Shown here in pieces: positions 1-8,710 of a stretch of 64,000 bases of DNA (its first letter is position 1; every line of letters begins with the position of its first letter). A model generated the notes under the pieces. It did not search any database and was not told the DNA's origin. It worked only from the letters and a program-made list of their open reading frames with translations. A program made the translations under genes and the position numbers. Source of the DNA: CAVVSQ01 sp963848825 (GTDB lineage: Bacteria; Planctomycetota; Planctomycetia; Gemmatales; Gemmataceae). Location: NCBI GenBank assembly GCA_963848825.1, contig CAWKFA010000017.1, positions 1,024,865 through 1,088,864 on the forward strand. The letters run 5' to 3'.

Positions 1-273
1 ATGAAACTATTAGTATTCGCGCCGCCCAAGGTTGACGTGGAACGGCGTGCCGGCCTGAACCGAGGCTACGGCGGCCGCGCAGCGCAACGAGACCCAAAGG
101 CGATCAACCCGACACGCGAAGATCCAAAGCCGGCCCTCACGGAATCAAAGAATGGAACACCGCCGCGCTGGCTACCGCCAACCAAAGCCGATGGCTGGCA
201 CGAAATTCCCGCAATGGCAGATCTAGAAAGGCGCCTGAGCCAACCCCTTAGCAAGAAAAATGGCGCCAAATAA
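1..273 (+). CDS. Unrecognised short ORF at window edge
   Basis: A 90-residue reading frame opens with an ATG on the very first base, so it may be the 3' part of a longer gene. It is rich in Pro, Arg and Lys and has no signal peptide, membrane segment or motif I recognise. The C-terminal third (KADGWHEIPAMADLE) looks more protein-like than the N-terminus. It could equally be a chance ORF in GC-rich DNA. Confidence 0.25.
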   Translation: MKLLVFAPPKVDVERRAGLNRGYGGRAAQRDPKAINPTREDPKPALTESKNGTPPRWLPPTKADGWHEIPAMADLERRLSQPLSKKNGAK

Positions 274-493
274 AACAGTGAAAGCCGGACGTTATTTTTC
301 CAGGCGACGGCGCGCATTTTCTCTGTGTCCTTTTTCGGTGACACAATCTTCACCTCGTTCGGGTATCAGCTTTAGAAGTTAGTGTGTGAGCTAGAGGCAA
401 CGGCCAACGACGTCCATGCGTCACAGTCCACCGATGTCCGTAGACGCTAAGCTCGCCATCGTCCCGTGGCCAAACGACCGAATGCCAGTGGTT
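274..493. other. Intergenic stretch without recognisable gene
   Basis: No convincing coding frame on either strand. A short inverted repeat (TGTGTC then GACACA around a 10-base loop, about 325-346) could form a weak hairpin, but no T-tract follows. Confidence 0.4.
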
Positions 494-667
494 TCACTGC
501 AAGCAAGAGGCTAGGCTCCCCCGCCTGTCGCAGCGTTTTTTGAATGCTACGTGATCTCCCAATTTTGCCAAGATCGCGGCCCGCCTAGCGCGGTTCAGCA
601 CGTGATAAACATAACCGCCCTTATGTCCCTTGATCGACCGTCGAGCCTCCATTCGCAGTGTGGGCAT
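494..667 (-). pseudogene. REP-associated tyrosine transposase (RAYT) N-terminal remnant
   Basis: Reading the minus strand from an ATG at 667, the frame contains GGYVYHVLNRARRAAI followed by LGDHVAFKK. This strongly resembles the start of RAYT/IS200-like Y1 transposases (consensus GG.YYHVLNR, then a DY.AF motif). The frame ends after about 57 residues, and the catalytic core with the second His and the Tyr is absent. It is therefore a 5' fragment of a transposase gene. Nothing that resembles the rest of the protein was seen downstream. The identification rests on the short motif alone. Confidence 0.5.
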
Positions 668-831
668 CAGGGGGGAGAAAACGCCAGACAATAGCCGACA
701 GTGTCGCCATCGCCGTTGGCGTCCGGATGTAAGCCTTGGAGCAGGGCGACCGTACCTGGACGCCTGGCCACTTCGAAGCATCGGCGTGGCATTTCCTATA
801 ATTCATCTAAACCTTCCAGGAGCCCTTTCCC

Positions 832-2310
832 ATGCAAGATCGCATTATTTACCAGGGCATCACTTTTGATGATGTGTTGCTCGAACCCGGCTATAGCGAT
901 GTCTTGCCGCGCGAATGCGACGTGCGCACGCAGCTTACCCGGCTCATCCGGCTTAACATGCCGATCCTGTCGTCGCCGATGGATACGGTCACCGAGAGCG
1001 AGTTGGCGATAGCGCCTGCGCAGGAAGGGGGCATGGGCATCATTCACAAGAACATGCCGGGGCCATTGCAGGCGCGGGAAGTCGACAAGGTCAAGCGTAG
1101 CGAAAACGGCATTATCACCGATCCAATCACGTTGCCGCCCGATGAGACGGTCGGCACGGCCCGTCACATCATGGAGGAGCAGCACATTGGGGGGGTGCCG
1201 ATCACGGTCAATGGCACGCTTCGCGGCATCATCACACGACGCGATCTGCGGTTCATGCAGGACAATAATCAGCGTCTTTCGGAGGTCATGACGAAGGAAA
1301 ACCTGGTCACCGCCCCGGAAAATACAACGCTTGAAGCGGCTGAAAGGATTTTGACGGAAAATAAAGTCGAGAAATTATTGCTCGTTGACGAAAACTATAA
1401 ACTAAGGGGCCTGATCACCATTCGGGACATCGACAAGCTCACCAACTTTCCCTCCGCTTGCAAGGACAAAAGGGGGCGCTTGCGGGTGGGGGCGGCGATT
1501 GGGGTAAATGACTACGAGCGGGCGGAAGCCCTCATCAAGGCAGGCGTCGACGTCCTCGTGGTGGATTCGGCCCACGGACATTCGACCAACGTTATCGAGA
1601 CGGTCCGGCAGATCAAGAAGCGTTTCACCATCGAGGTCATTGCTGGCAATATCGCCACGCAGGAAGGTGCCCGCGATCTGGTAAACGCGGGCGCCGACGC
1701 ACTCAAGGTGGGCATTGGCCCCGGCTCGATCTGCACCACGCGCATTATTTCGGGCGTGGGCGTGCCGCAGGTGACCGCCATCGCCAGCGCGGTACAGGGG
1801 GCCCTGGGAAGCGGCGTGCCGATCATTGCGGATGGCGGCATTCGCTACTCGGGAGATATCACCAAGGCCATCGCGGCCGGCGCCCACACGGTGATGATCG
1901 GCGGCCTGTTCGCGGGGTTGGCGGAAAGTCCCGGACAAACGATCATTTACAAGGGAAGAAGCTTCAAAGTCTATCGCGGCATGGGCTCGCTTGGCGCGAT
2001 GATGCAGGGCTCGAGCGACCGCTATCGCCAGGGCGAGACGCCAGGCGGCAAAATGGTCCCCGAGGGGGTCGAAGGCCGGGTGCCCTACAAGGGGCCCATG
2101 GCACCGTTCGTGTATCAGCTCGTCGGCGGTTTACGTGCCGGCATGGGTTATTGCGGTACCAGGAACATCGAGGAGTTACGGACGAAGTCCCGGTTCATCA
2201 AGGTGACCGGAGCGTCGGTCCAGGAGAGTCATCCCCATGACATCGCTATTACGCATGAAGCGCCCAATTACTCGTCACGCGAAGATTACTTGCAAGCGGA
2301 TGGCGGCTAG
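832..2310 (+). CDS. guaB: Inosine-5'-monophosphate dehydrogenase
   Basis: Catalyses NAD-dependent oxidation of IMP to XMP, the committed step of GMP synthesis, in the cytoplasm. The 492-residue length is normal for the family. The TIM-barrel start TFDDVLLEPGYSDVLP, the IMPDH motif GIGPGSICTTRIISGVG with the catalytic Cys at residue 301, and the flap region with YRGMGSLGAM are all present. Two CBS domains occupy roughly residues 95-210, between barrel strands, as in canonical IMPDH. An AGGAG-type ribosome binding site precedes the ATG. The 3' end overlaps the start region of the next gene, which suggests co-transcription. No key residue appears to be missing. Confidence 0.97.
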   Translation: MQDRIIYQGITFDDVLLEPGYSDVLPRECDVRTQLTRLIRLNMPILSSPMDTVTESELAIAPAQEGGMGIIHKNMPGPLQAREVDKVKRSENGIITDPITLPPDETVGTARHIMEEQHIGGVPITVNGTLRGIITRRDLRFMQDNNQRLSEVMTKENLVTAPENTTLEAAERILTENKVEKLLLVDENYKLRGLITIRDIDKLTNFPSACKDKRGRLRVGAAIGVNDYERAEALIKAGVDVLVVDSAHGHSTNVIETVRQIKKRFTIEVIAGNIATQEGARDLVNAGADALKVGIGPGSICTTRIISGVGVPQVTAIASAVQGALGSGVPIIADGGIRYSGDITKAIAAGAHTVMIGGLFAGLAESPGQTIIYKGRSFKVYRGMGSLGAMMQGSSDRYRQGETPGGKMVPEGVEGRVPYKGPMAPFVYQLVGGLRAGMGYCGTRNIEELRTKSRFIKVTGASVQESHPHDIAITHEAPNYSSREDYLQADGG

Positions 2311-3076
2311 CGTGCTCGCCTGCTGCCTGGCTCTGGGCAGCCACACGAGCCAGGCGCAGGAAATGCCCCCGCCTCCACCACCCTTACCTGTCTTCGATGC
2401 CGCTCCCGTCCCTATCTTGCCGCCTGTCGATGCGCTTGCTCCTGTGCCGCGTTTCGCGGAGGCTACGTTCGATCCTTTACCGGAAGCCAAGACGGCAGTT
2501 TTTTCCGGGAGTGCCGCGAGTCAACGAGAAATTCAACAAACCGCCCAAATCGCTACCCGCGCCAGGGCCCGGGCTGATGAACCTTATGATTTCAGCGTGG
2601 CCACGGAACTTCCCGGCCCGGACCAAATCTTCCGGCGCGTGTCCGAGGCGGAATTCTTTGAAGGGATTCGGCAAGGCTACAAGGGCTTTGCCGGGGGCGG
2701 ACGCATCATCTTCCCGGAGGAAGTCGCCCTGACGACTGAACCGTACAAGAAGCGACAGTTCCCCTACGTTGTCAAGGGCGTCGAGCCGAACTATGTCCTC
2801 CACGGCCGGCTGTATTTCGAGCAGCCGAATTTCGAGCGGCAAGGTTGGGACCTGGGTGTTTTGTCCCCTTTCATCAATATGGGCGTCTACTATTACGATC
2901 TCGCCACGCTGCCCTATCATTACATGACACGGCCTTTCGAGCGCTATGACACCAGCGCGGGCAAATGTCTGCCTGGCGATTCGACGCCGCTGTTGCTTTA
3001 TCCTGAAGAGCTCAGCGTGACGGGCCTGGTCGGCGAAGCCGCCGTGGTTACCGGCCTGTTCTACCTGTTCCCCTAA
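2255..3076 (+). CDS. Secreted protein of unknown function, Pro-rich N-terminus
   Basis: The protein begins with a basic n-region and hydrophobic stretch (CKRMAASVLACCLALG) ending at an AQ-type signal peptidase site, so export is likely. A Pro-rich linker (PPPPPPLPVFD) follows, then a folded region of about 170 residues rich in aromatics (GVYYYDLATLPYHYM) and ending with a hydrophobic GLFYLFP tail. I do not recognise the family; it looks like a lineage-restricted planctomycete exported protein. The start is uncertain: in-frame ATGs at 2237, 2255 and 2300 all overlap guaB. I chose 2255 because it gives a basic signal-peptide n-region. Confidence 0.75.
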   Translation: MKRPITRHAKITCKRMAASVLACCLALGSHTSQAQEMPPPPPPLPVFDAAPVPILPPVDALAPVPRFAEATFDPLPEAKTAVFSGSAASQREIQQTAQIATRARARADEPYDFSVATELPGPDQIFRRVSEAEFFEGIRQGYKGFAGGGRIIFPEEVALTTEPYKKRQFPYVVKGVEPNYVLHGRLYFEQPNFERQGWDLGVLSPFINMGVYYYDLATLPYHYMTRPFERYDTSAGKCLPGDSTPLLLYPEELSVTGLVGEAAVVTGLFYLFP

Positions 3077-3094
3077 CCATGCAGCGGAAAGAGG

Positions 3095-4060
3095 ATGACA
3101 ATCCAACGCCGGCCTGAACTGGTTTCCTCTGGGGGCGCTGATTTGCCGCGTCGCCCGCGTGCTCCGACACGCGGGCCTTCGCGCGTTTGGTGGCTGGTAT
3201 TGCTGAGCGTGTTGTTCTGGCCGGCAGGCGCGTCGGCCCAGGTAAAACTTGCCTGGCAATTCACCGAGGGTGAGACTTTTTATGTCGAACGCGTGACCAC
3301 GCAAAAACAGTCCGCCGAGGTCAACAACAAGGCCTTCAAGGACCAGGGGACCAAGACTTGGGTACTGGCCGTCACTGTCAAGCAAAAGACGCCGGCGGGC
3401 AATGTGCTGGACCTCAGGACCGAGTCGGTCATCGTGACGGGGCCAGGGCCTTTACCGATGGGGGCAGAGGTCCCGGGGCTCGATGATAAGCTGACCACGC
3501 GGATGAAAGGTTGCCTCTTCACCGCCACCGTCACGCCGCGCGGCAAGGTCACCAAGTTTGAAGGCTACGCCGCCTTTATCCGAAAGTTGTCGGAAAAGAA
3601 GGAAGAGATGGAAAAGGTGTTAAAGGCCATCGTTCCCGAGGAGATGCTTCGCGAGGACATAGAAGAGGTCTTTAATTTCTTGCCCGAAAAGGCGGTCCGC
3701 AAGGGGGAAAAGTGGAAACGCCAGTCCAGCGAACCTCTGGCCCCATTCGGTTCCTTGCAATCGGCGTTTGAATTTATGCTCGACGAGGACAAGGGCCGGG
3801 AAGGGAATATCGCCTACACGGTGAAAATGACGTATAAGCTGCCTCAAGAAGGGGGCGACCTGTTTCAGGTCGTGAAGGGCAGTTTGAAGGAGGCCGAAGG
3901 CAGTGGCGATATCGTTTTTGACACCCAGCGCGGTAAACTGGTGAGCAACAATCGAACGGTGCGGGTTCGCGGCGAAGTGCTGGTTGAATCGATGGGCAAG
4001 CGGGCAAACTTCGAGTTTAGCAGCGAAAATTCCACCCGGATTCGTGTCTTTCAGAAGTAG
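3095..4060 (+). CDS. Secreted protein, DUF6263-like
   Basis: A 321-residue protein with a long basic N-terminal extension, then a hydrophobic segment (WWLVLLSVLFWPAGASAQ) that fits a signal peptide or anchor. The mature part begins VKLAWQFTEGETFYVE. It has alternating beta-strand character and paired phrases (LDLRTESVIV, KGEKWKRQ) reminiscent of the DUF6263 family of exported planctomycete proteins. The function is unknown. The gene lies 18 bases after the preceding secreted-protein gene on the same strand, so the two are probably co-transcribed. The start is uncertain because the purine-rich GAAAGAGG directly abuts the ATG. Confidence 0.8.
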   Translation: MTIQRRPELVSSGGADLPRRPRAPTRGPSRVWWLVLLSVLFWPAGASAQVKLAWQFTEGETFYVERVTTQKQSAEVNNKAFKDQGTKTWVLAVTVKQKTPAGNVLDLRTESVIVTGPGPLPMGAEVPGLDDKLTTRMKGCLFTATVTPRGKVTKFEGYAAFIRKLSEKKEEMEKVLKAIVPEEMLREDIEEVFNFLPEKAVRKGEKWKRQSSEPLAPFGSLQSAFEFMLDEDKGREGNIAYTVKMTYKLPQEGGDLFQVVKGSLKEAEGSGDIVFDTQRGKLVSNNRTVRVRGEVLVESMGKRANFEFSSENSTRIRVFQK

Positions 4061-4276
4061 TTTTCAGGATGGTTTCGAACTGTAAAGGGTTTGCCGGCCC
4101 CGCTTTGCCTCATTTACCAGGCTTCCGGCTTGAACTATTCATTTTGCCAGGGTATCATAAGGGCGACGTTGATGAAGCAAGAATGTTCAGGCCTTCCCAA
4201 TAAAGGTGAGGATGGAGACGTCACAAGGGGGGATGTCGGCCGCGAGGGAACGTTGGCTGTGAGGAGGTATCTCACC

Positions 4277-4675
4277 ATGGAAACGTATAGCGTATATGTG
4301 GATTGCCGCAGGGAAGTAGAAGTATACAAGTGGATTGAGAGTGAGAGGGCCGGCTACGACCTTGGCGAGATAGCAGTACGCCGCTGGGTGCAGCAGCATT
4401 GGAATGGCTACTTGCGAGCCCGCTGGCTGGAGCACCTGCAGGGAAAGCGATTTTGGGTCGAACTGGACCGCGGTGACTTTGGGCTCTTCCAGCATCGCTT
4501 CCAGGACTGTCAACTTCTTCTGGACCGCATTGTCGATCGCCTCAAAACCGGCCTGGAAAACCTCGACGTGATTCTTTGGGCCCTCGACTGGAACCTTCCC
4601 ATTCAACAAGTCCTCGACATCCTGCAAGCACTCGACATCAACAGCCGTCGCTTGGTTCACAAGTTCGACCGCTAA
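4277..4675 (+). CDS. Small conserved-looking protein, function unknown
   Basis: A 132-residue soluble protein rich in Trp, Leu, Asp and Arg, with helical repeats such as DLGEIAVRRWVQQHWNGYL and a C-terminal part (LDVILWALDWNLP). The start at 4277 is chosen because a strong GAGGAGG site lies 9 bases upstream; the frame is open from 4091 but that extension lacks a ribosome binding site. There is no signal peptide, membrane segment or metal motif. I do not recognise the family. It stands alone between the secreted proteins and the riboswitch, so context gives no role. Confidence 0.7.
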   Translation: METYSVYVDCRREVEVYKWIESERAGYDLGEIAVRRWVQQHWNGYLRARWLEHLQGKRFWVELDRGDFGLFQHRFQDCQLLLDRIVDRLKTGLENLDVILWALDWNLPIQQVLDILQALDINSRRLVHKFDR

Positions 4676-4758
4676 CATTTTTGCGAAAAATCACGGAAAA
4701 ACGGTTGCTAAGATGCGGCCGGTCTCCTAAAATCAACGCTGCCAACTTGGTTCGGTAT

Positions 4759-4865
4759 CTTATCTAGAGTGGCTGAGGGATTGGGCCCTTTGAAGCCACA
4801 GCAACCGGTCGCCTTCCCGACGACGCAGGTGCTAACTCCCACCCGGTAAGGCCGGGAGAGATAAG
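4759..4865 (+). promoter_or_regulatory. SAM-I (S-box) riboswitch aptamer
   Basis: The hallmark S-box blocks occur in order: P1 5' strand CTTATCT (4759-4765), AGAGTGGCTGAGGGA, GGGCCCTTTGAAGCC, ACAGCAACC, the late block GGTGCTAACTCC, and the closing P1 3' strand AGATAAG (4859-4865), which pairs perfectly with the 5' strand. S-box RNAs bind S-adenosylmethionine and normally repress methionine or SAM biosynthesis genes. The next gene starts about 220 bases downstream. I could not identify a clear terminator with a T-tract in between, so control may act on translation or by an unresolved structure. Confidence 0.93.
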
Positions 4866-5084
4866 GGCAAGCTCAACGCTTTCTTCTTCTCTAATAATCC
4901 GGCTGGGGCATTTTGCCTCGCCCGCGATTCTCTTTCTAGATAGCTGCCAATCCGCGTTGCTTATCCCCGAAAGTCCGCTCATGTAAAAGGCCAGGGTGCC
5001 TTTTCGGGCTGGCAAACGTCGGGATAATATTGCCTTGACTTACGGTACTCGACCCCCTTTTTAACGACAAAGGACAAGGGAACC

Positions 5085-6449
5085 ATGACGCCATTTGCAC
5101 GAGGCCTCAAGTGCCGGCTTTGCGGCAAAACCTACCCTCAACAAGCTCTCAACTTCTGCACGGACGACTTTGGGCCCCTGGAAGTCGATTATGATTACGA
5201 CGCGATCGGCGCGGTCCTCAATCGCGCCAAGATCGAGTCCCGGCCTTTCAACATGTGGCGTTATCGCGAGCTCCTACCCATCGATGGCGAGCCAACTGTC
5301 GGCGCGCTGGTGGGCGGCACCCCCCTTATTCGAGCGAAAAACCTGGCCGCCGCGCTGGGCGTTGACAAGCTTTGGATTAAAAACGACGCGGTTAATTTTC
5401 CGACCCTGTCCTTCAAGGATCGCGTCGTATCCGTGGCCCTGAGCAAGGCCCGCGAGCTCGGCTTTACCACCGTTGGCTGCGCTTCCACGGGAAACCTGGC
5501 CAACAGCGTGGCCGCCAATGCCGCCGCCGCTGGCCTCACGAGTTACATTTTCGTCCCCAACGATCTCGAACCCGCCAAGATCATGGGCACGACCGTTTAT
5601 GGCGCCCGGGTCATCGGCGTGCAAGGGACCTACGACCAGGTCAACCGCCTCTGCACCCAAGTTGCCTTCAAATATGGCTGGGGGTTCGTCAACATCAATC
5701 TGCGGCCCTATTACGCGGAAGGGTCCAAGTCGATGGGTTACGAGATCGCCGAGCAACTGGGCTGGCGGGTGCCACAACACGTGGTGGCGCCGATGGCCGG
5801 TGGCAGCCTCATCGGCAAGATTCACAAGGCTTTTCACGAGTTCCATAAGCTTGGCTTTCTTGACGATCCCACCTGCAAGATTTACGGCGCTCAAGCCACG
5901 GGCTGCAATCCAATCACCGACGCGGTCAAGAACGCTCGCGATAGCCATAAACCCGTTCGCAAACCCAACACCATTGCGAAATCCCTGGCCATTGGCGACC
6001 CGGCGGACGGTTATTTCGCTTCGAAAGTAATGCGTGATACGGGCGGCTGGGGTGAGGACGCCACGGATGACGAGATCCGCGAAGCCATGCTGCTGCTGGC
6101 GCGCACGGAAGGCGTCTTCGCGGAGACGGCGGGTGGCGTGACCTTGGCCGTCACCAAAAAACTTATCGAACAGGGCCGTATCCCGCGCGATGAAGAGATC
6201 GTCATCTGCATCACCGGTAATGGCCTCAAAACCCAGGATGCCATCGCCGGCGTTTTACAAGCGGTGCCCGTGATCAGGCCGATCTTGGAGGAATTTGAGC
6301 CGCTGGTCGGCAAGCTGGACGGCCACGAACATAATCCAGAGCTTCTGGCGTCCATTGCTCAAGCGGGCGAGCATGCTGGCTTGCCACGGGCCCATCGCCT
6401 CGAGGACTTGAAACGCCAACGTGACCTCCCTCAGAAACAACGAGTGTAA
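5085..6449 (+). CDS. thrC: Threonine-synthase-like PLP enzyme under SAM riboswitch control
   Basis: A fold-type II PLP enzyme of 454 residues. An N-terminal Cys cluster (C10, C13, C25) suggests a small zinc-ribbon-like element. The PLP Schiff-base lysine is K111 in LSFKDR, and the cofactor/phosphate loop is ASTGNLANS (about 134-142). Sequence-wise it is a threonine synthase, the enzyme that converts O-phosphohomoserine to threonine. Its position directly behind an S-box riboswitch and ahead of a ThiS-type sulfur carrier and an E1 enzyme argues for a role in methionine supply. It could be an O-phosphohomoserine-dependent homocysteine synthase that takes sulfur from the carrier. That role is inference; genuine threonine synthase activity cannot be excluded. 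Confidence 0.9.
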   Translation: MTPFARGLKCRLCGKTYPQQALNFCTDDFGPLEVDYDYDAIGAVLNRAKIESRPFNMWRYRELLPIDGEPTVGALVGGTPLIRAKNLAAALGVDKLWIKNDAVNFPTLSFKDRVVSVALSKARELGFTTVGCASTGNLANSVAANAAAAGLTSYIFVPNDLEPAKIMGTTVYGARVIGVQGTYDQVNRLCTQVAFKYGWGFVNINLRPYYAEGSKSMGYEIAEQLGWRVPQHVVAPMAGGSLIGKIHKAFHEFHKLGFLDDPTCKIYGAQATGCNPITDAVKNARDSHKPVRKPNTIAKSLAIGDPADGYFASKVMRDTGGWGEDATDDEIREAMLLLARTEGVFAETAGGVTLAVTKKLIEQGRIPRDEEIVICITGNGLKTQDAIAGVLQAVPVIRPILEEFEPLVGKLDGHEHNPELLASIAQAGEHAGLPRAHRLEDLKRQRDLPQKQRV

Positions 6450-6676
6450 AAATGGCCGTCGTGACCGCGCACGCCCCGGGCCAGGTGGGCAGCTGGTTTG
6501 ATTCCCGTATTGCAGAATGGTGATCGTCTAACGCGAGAAGAATGTAAACGTCCGTCAGCGCAACCACGGTTCGCCTCAATTCGATATCATCGGCTGGCTG
6601 GGCCGCCTCCGGCGAACTCTACAGAACCGTAATCAGGGCCGTTTGTAAAACACGATCTTTGTGAGGATAATCAACT

Positions 6677-6949
6677 ATGTCCATTCGCGTTAATATTCCC
6701 ACCCCGATGCGCCAACATACCGACAATCAAGCCGTCGTTGAAGCTGTGGGAAGCTCGGTCAAGGATTTACTCGATAATCTTGGTACGAAATTTCCCGGTA
6801 TTGGCAGCCGTGTCTTTGAAAATGGGCAGGTGCGCCGTTTCGTGAACATTTATGTAAACGACGAAGACATTCGCTATCTCGACAATCTCCAAACCGCGGT
6901 CAAAGACGGCGACGAGATCAGCATCATTCCCGCGGTCGCCGGCGGTTGA
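6677..6949 (+). CDS. MoaD/ThiS-family sulfur carrier protein
   Basis: A 90-residue beta-grasp protein ending exactly in AVAGG, the exposed di-glycine tail that E1 enzymes adenylate and convert to a thiocarboxylate. The features VNIPTPMRQHTDNQ, the internal helix VKDLLDNLGTKFPG, and DGDEISIIPAVAGG match CysO/MoaD-like carriers. No moaE, thiG or thiazole gene is nearby. The neighbours are a threonine-synthase-like enzyme and a ThiF-type E1, which recalls the established CysO-CysM pair of Mycobacterium tuberculosis and HcyS-MetY of Wolinella. The ribosome site (GTGAGGA) is acceptable. Confidence 0.92.
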   Translation: MSIRVNIPTPMRQHTDNQAVVEAVGSSVKDLLDNLGTKFPGIGSRVFENGQVRRFVNIYVNDEDIRYLDNLQTAVKDGDEISIIPAVAGG

Positions 6950-7037
6950 ATGCACTGATTTTAGATTGCAGGGTGGCCAAGAAGTCCTGAAATCTTCGGT
7001 TTGCCATCCAGGTTTCGCAATTCCTGTTGGGGGTTTT

Positions 7038-7373
7038 ATGGCAGAGGAGCAACGTGAGGTTCCCGAAGGCGCGGCGGTTTTGCCGCTCATTCCTGAAGAA
7101 TTAAAGGTTCATCCGCTGCTGCTGGCGGTTTTGCATGCTGTCGTTTTTTTCGACGGTTCGTCTGAAGACGTGGTTCATGACGCGGCCGCGGACGAGGCCT
7201 TGAATTACATGGCCACCTATTTGCAGCGGCTGGAGGGCCCCGAATTGCGGCGCATGAAGGAAGACATGGATTGCCTGCTGGCATTCGCGCGGCAAGAAGA
7301 GTGGCCCGTCGAGGAACTCACGTTTTTGCAAGGCTTTTTGACGGAATATGGTGTGACGGGAGAGAAGCCGTGA
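7038..7373 (+). CDS. Small protein of unknown function in sulfur-carrier operon
   Basis: A 111-residue acidic, helix-rich protein with no signal peptide. The frame is open from 6966, but the ATG at 7038 (after TTGGGGG) begins more natural sequence (MAEEQREVPEGAAVLP). It sits between the carrier and E1 genes, where related clusters often encode a JAMM metalloprotease. None of the JAMM His/Asp motifs are present here. The carrier already ends in Gly-Gly, so no C-terminal processing would be needed. A role as adaptor or regulator of the pathway is only a guess from position. Confidence 0.7.
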   Translation: MAEEQREVPEGAAVLPLIPEELKVHPLLLAVLHAVVFFDGSSEDVVHDAAADEALNYMATYLQRLEGPELRRMKEDMDCLLAFARQEEWPVEELTFLQGFLTEYGVTGEKP

Positions 7374-7514
7374 TTAGCACAGGGGCCCCGCACGGCGGCC
7401 GCAGCCCATTTTATCGCAATAGCGCGGAATTCTCCCGGGCCGATGCCATGCCGCCAGTCCGGGACAATAACAGCCACGGCGAAATCAAAGTCAACCTTTT
7501 TTGAGCTGAGACTT

Positions 7515-8555
7515 ATGTCGAACCTTCCTTCCCTGGAACGCTATAGCCGCCAGATGCGTTTTTATGGCATCGCTGAAGCCGGTCAGCGCAAGCTATCGGA
7601 TGCTCATGTCACCTTGTGTGGCTGCGGGGCGCTGGGGACGGTGCTGGCCAACGCGCTGGTGCGCGCGGGCGTGGGGCACCTGCGGCTGATCGACCGCGAT
7701 TTCATTGAGACGCACAATCTGCAGCGCCAGGTCCTCTTTGACGAACATGACGTTGCCGAGAACTTGCCCAAGGCCGAGGCCGCCGCGCGTAAGCTCGGCG
7801 CCATCAACTCGCAAGTCGTCGTCGAGCCCGTGGTCACGGATATCGACCGTACCAACATCCTCGGACTTTGCGAGGATGCCGATATCATTCTCGATGGCAC
7901 GGATAATTTCGAGGTGCGCTACCTTATCAACGACGTCGCGGTGAAGACCAACAAGCCGTGGGTGTATGGCGGTTCCATCGGCAGCCACGGCCAAACGATG
8001 ACCATTCTGCCAGGCGAGACTCCGTGCCTGCGCTGCGTCTTCGAAGCGGCCCCATCGGCCGGCGAGGCAGGCACATGTGAAACGGCAGGCGTGCTTTCGC
8101 CCATTGTCAACATCGTGGCTAGCTTCCAGGTCGCCGAGGCCCTCAAAATTCTCACCGGCCATTTGGACAAGGTAAGCCGTGAGCTCATTTATGTCGATGT
8201 CTGGGAGAACACGCTGCGCCGCATCAAGATCGCGCCGCTTCTGGGCAAGGTCGATTGCCCCTGCTGCCAGCACCGGCGTTTCGATTGGCTCGAAGGAGAT
8301 CAAGGATCGCAGACCACCAGCCTGTGTGGCCGTAATGCCGTGCAAGTAGCCCAGCGGGCGCCGACGGCCGTCAATTTCGAATCGATGGCCAACCATTTGG
8401 AATCGCTCGGTGCCGTGAGCTACAATCGCTTTCTTCTCAAATTCAGCGCCGAGGGCCATGAATTCACCGTGTTTCCCGACGGCCGGGCCATCATCAAGGG
8501 GACCAGCGATATCGACAAGGCGCGAACGCTTTACGCCAGGTATATTGGCCATTGA
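7515..8555 (+). CDS. ThiF/MoeB/HesA-family E1-like adenylyltransferase
   Basis: Activates the C-terminal glycine of a ThiS/MoaD-type carrier by ATP-dependent adenylation. Visible features are the nucleotide loop GCGALG (residues 36-41), the Arg/Asp region RLIDRDFIE, DGTDNFEVRYL, two zinc Cys pairs (C171/C174 and C248/C251) and a candidate catalytic Cys188 in GTCETAGVLSP. The C-terminal 85 residues do not form a rhodanese domain as in MoeZ; they are a distinct segment ending TLYARYIGH. The start at 7515 gives the family-typical LERYSRQ N-terminus. It follows the unknown 111-residue gene by about 140 bases and is probably in the same transcription unit. Confidence 0.93.
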   Translation: MSNLPSLERYSRQMRFYGIAEAGQRKLSDAHVTLCGCGALGTVLANALVRAGVGHLRLIDRDFIETHNLQRQVLFDEHDVAENLPKAEAAARKLGAINSQVVVEPVVTDIDRTNILGLCEDADIILDGTDNFEVRYLINDVAVKTNKPWVYGGSIGSHGQTMTILPGETPCLRCVFEAAPSAGEAGTCETAGVLSPIVNIVASFQVAEALKILTGHLDKVSRELIYVDVWENTLRRIKIAPLLGKVDCPCCQHRRFDWLEGDQGSQTTSLCGRNAVQVAQRAPTAVNFESMANHLESLGAVSYNRFLLKFSAEGHEFTVFPDGRAIIKGTSDIDKARTLYARYIGH

Positions 8556-8710
8556 GAGCAGATTTTGAGATTAGAATGTTTACGAAGTTTGCGGGCGGAT
8601 CCGTCTGGCGGGCGCGCTAATGGGCGAAATACCTTGGCAAAAGTCTCCTGCCTGTGGGCTATCAATTCGGATCACCTACCTTCTCAACTCGAATTAAAAC
8701 TAACACTAAT

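Noticed and set aside
2477..3385. Minus-strand ORF of 302 codons across two secreted-protein genes
   Set aside because: It spans two well-supported plus-strand genes and has no ribosome site or motif.
4091..4276. N-terminal extension of the 132-residue protein
   Set aside because: The extension has unnatural composition, and a strong ribosome site lies before 4277.
6677..6949. Molybdopterin synthase or thiamine role for the ThiS/MoaD-like carrier
   Set aside because: No moaE, moaA, thiG or thiE gene is nearby, and the riboswitch and ThrC context favours methionine metabolism. It is not strictly excluded.
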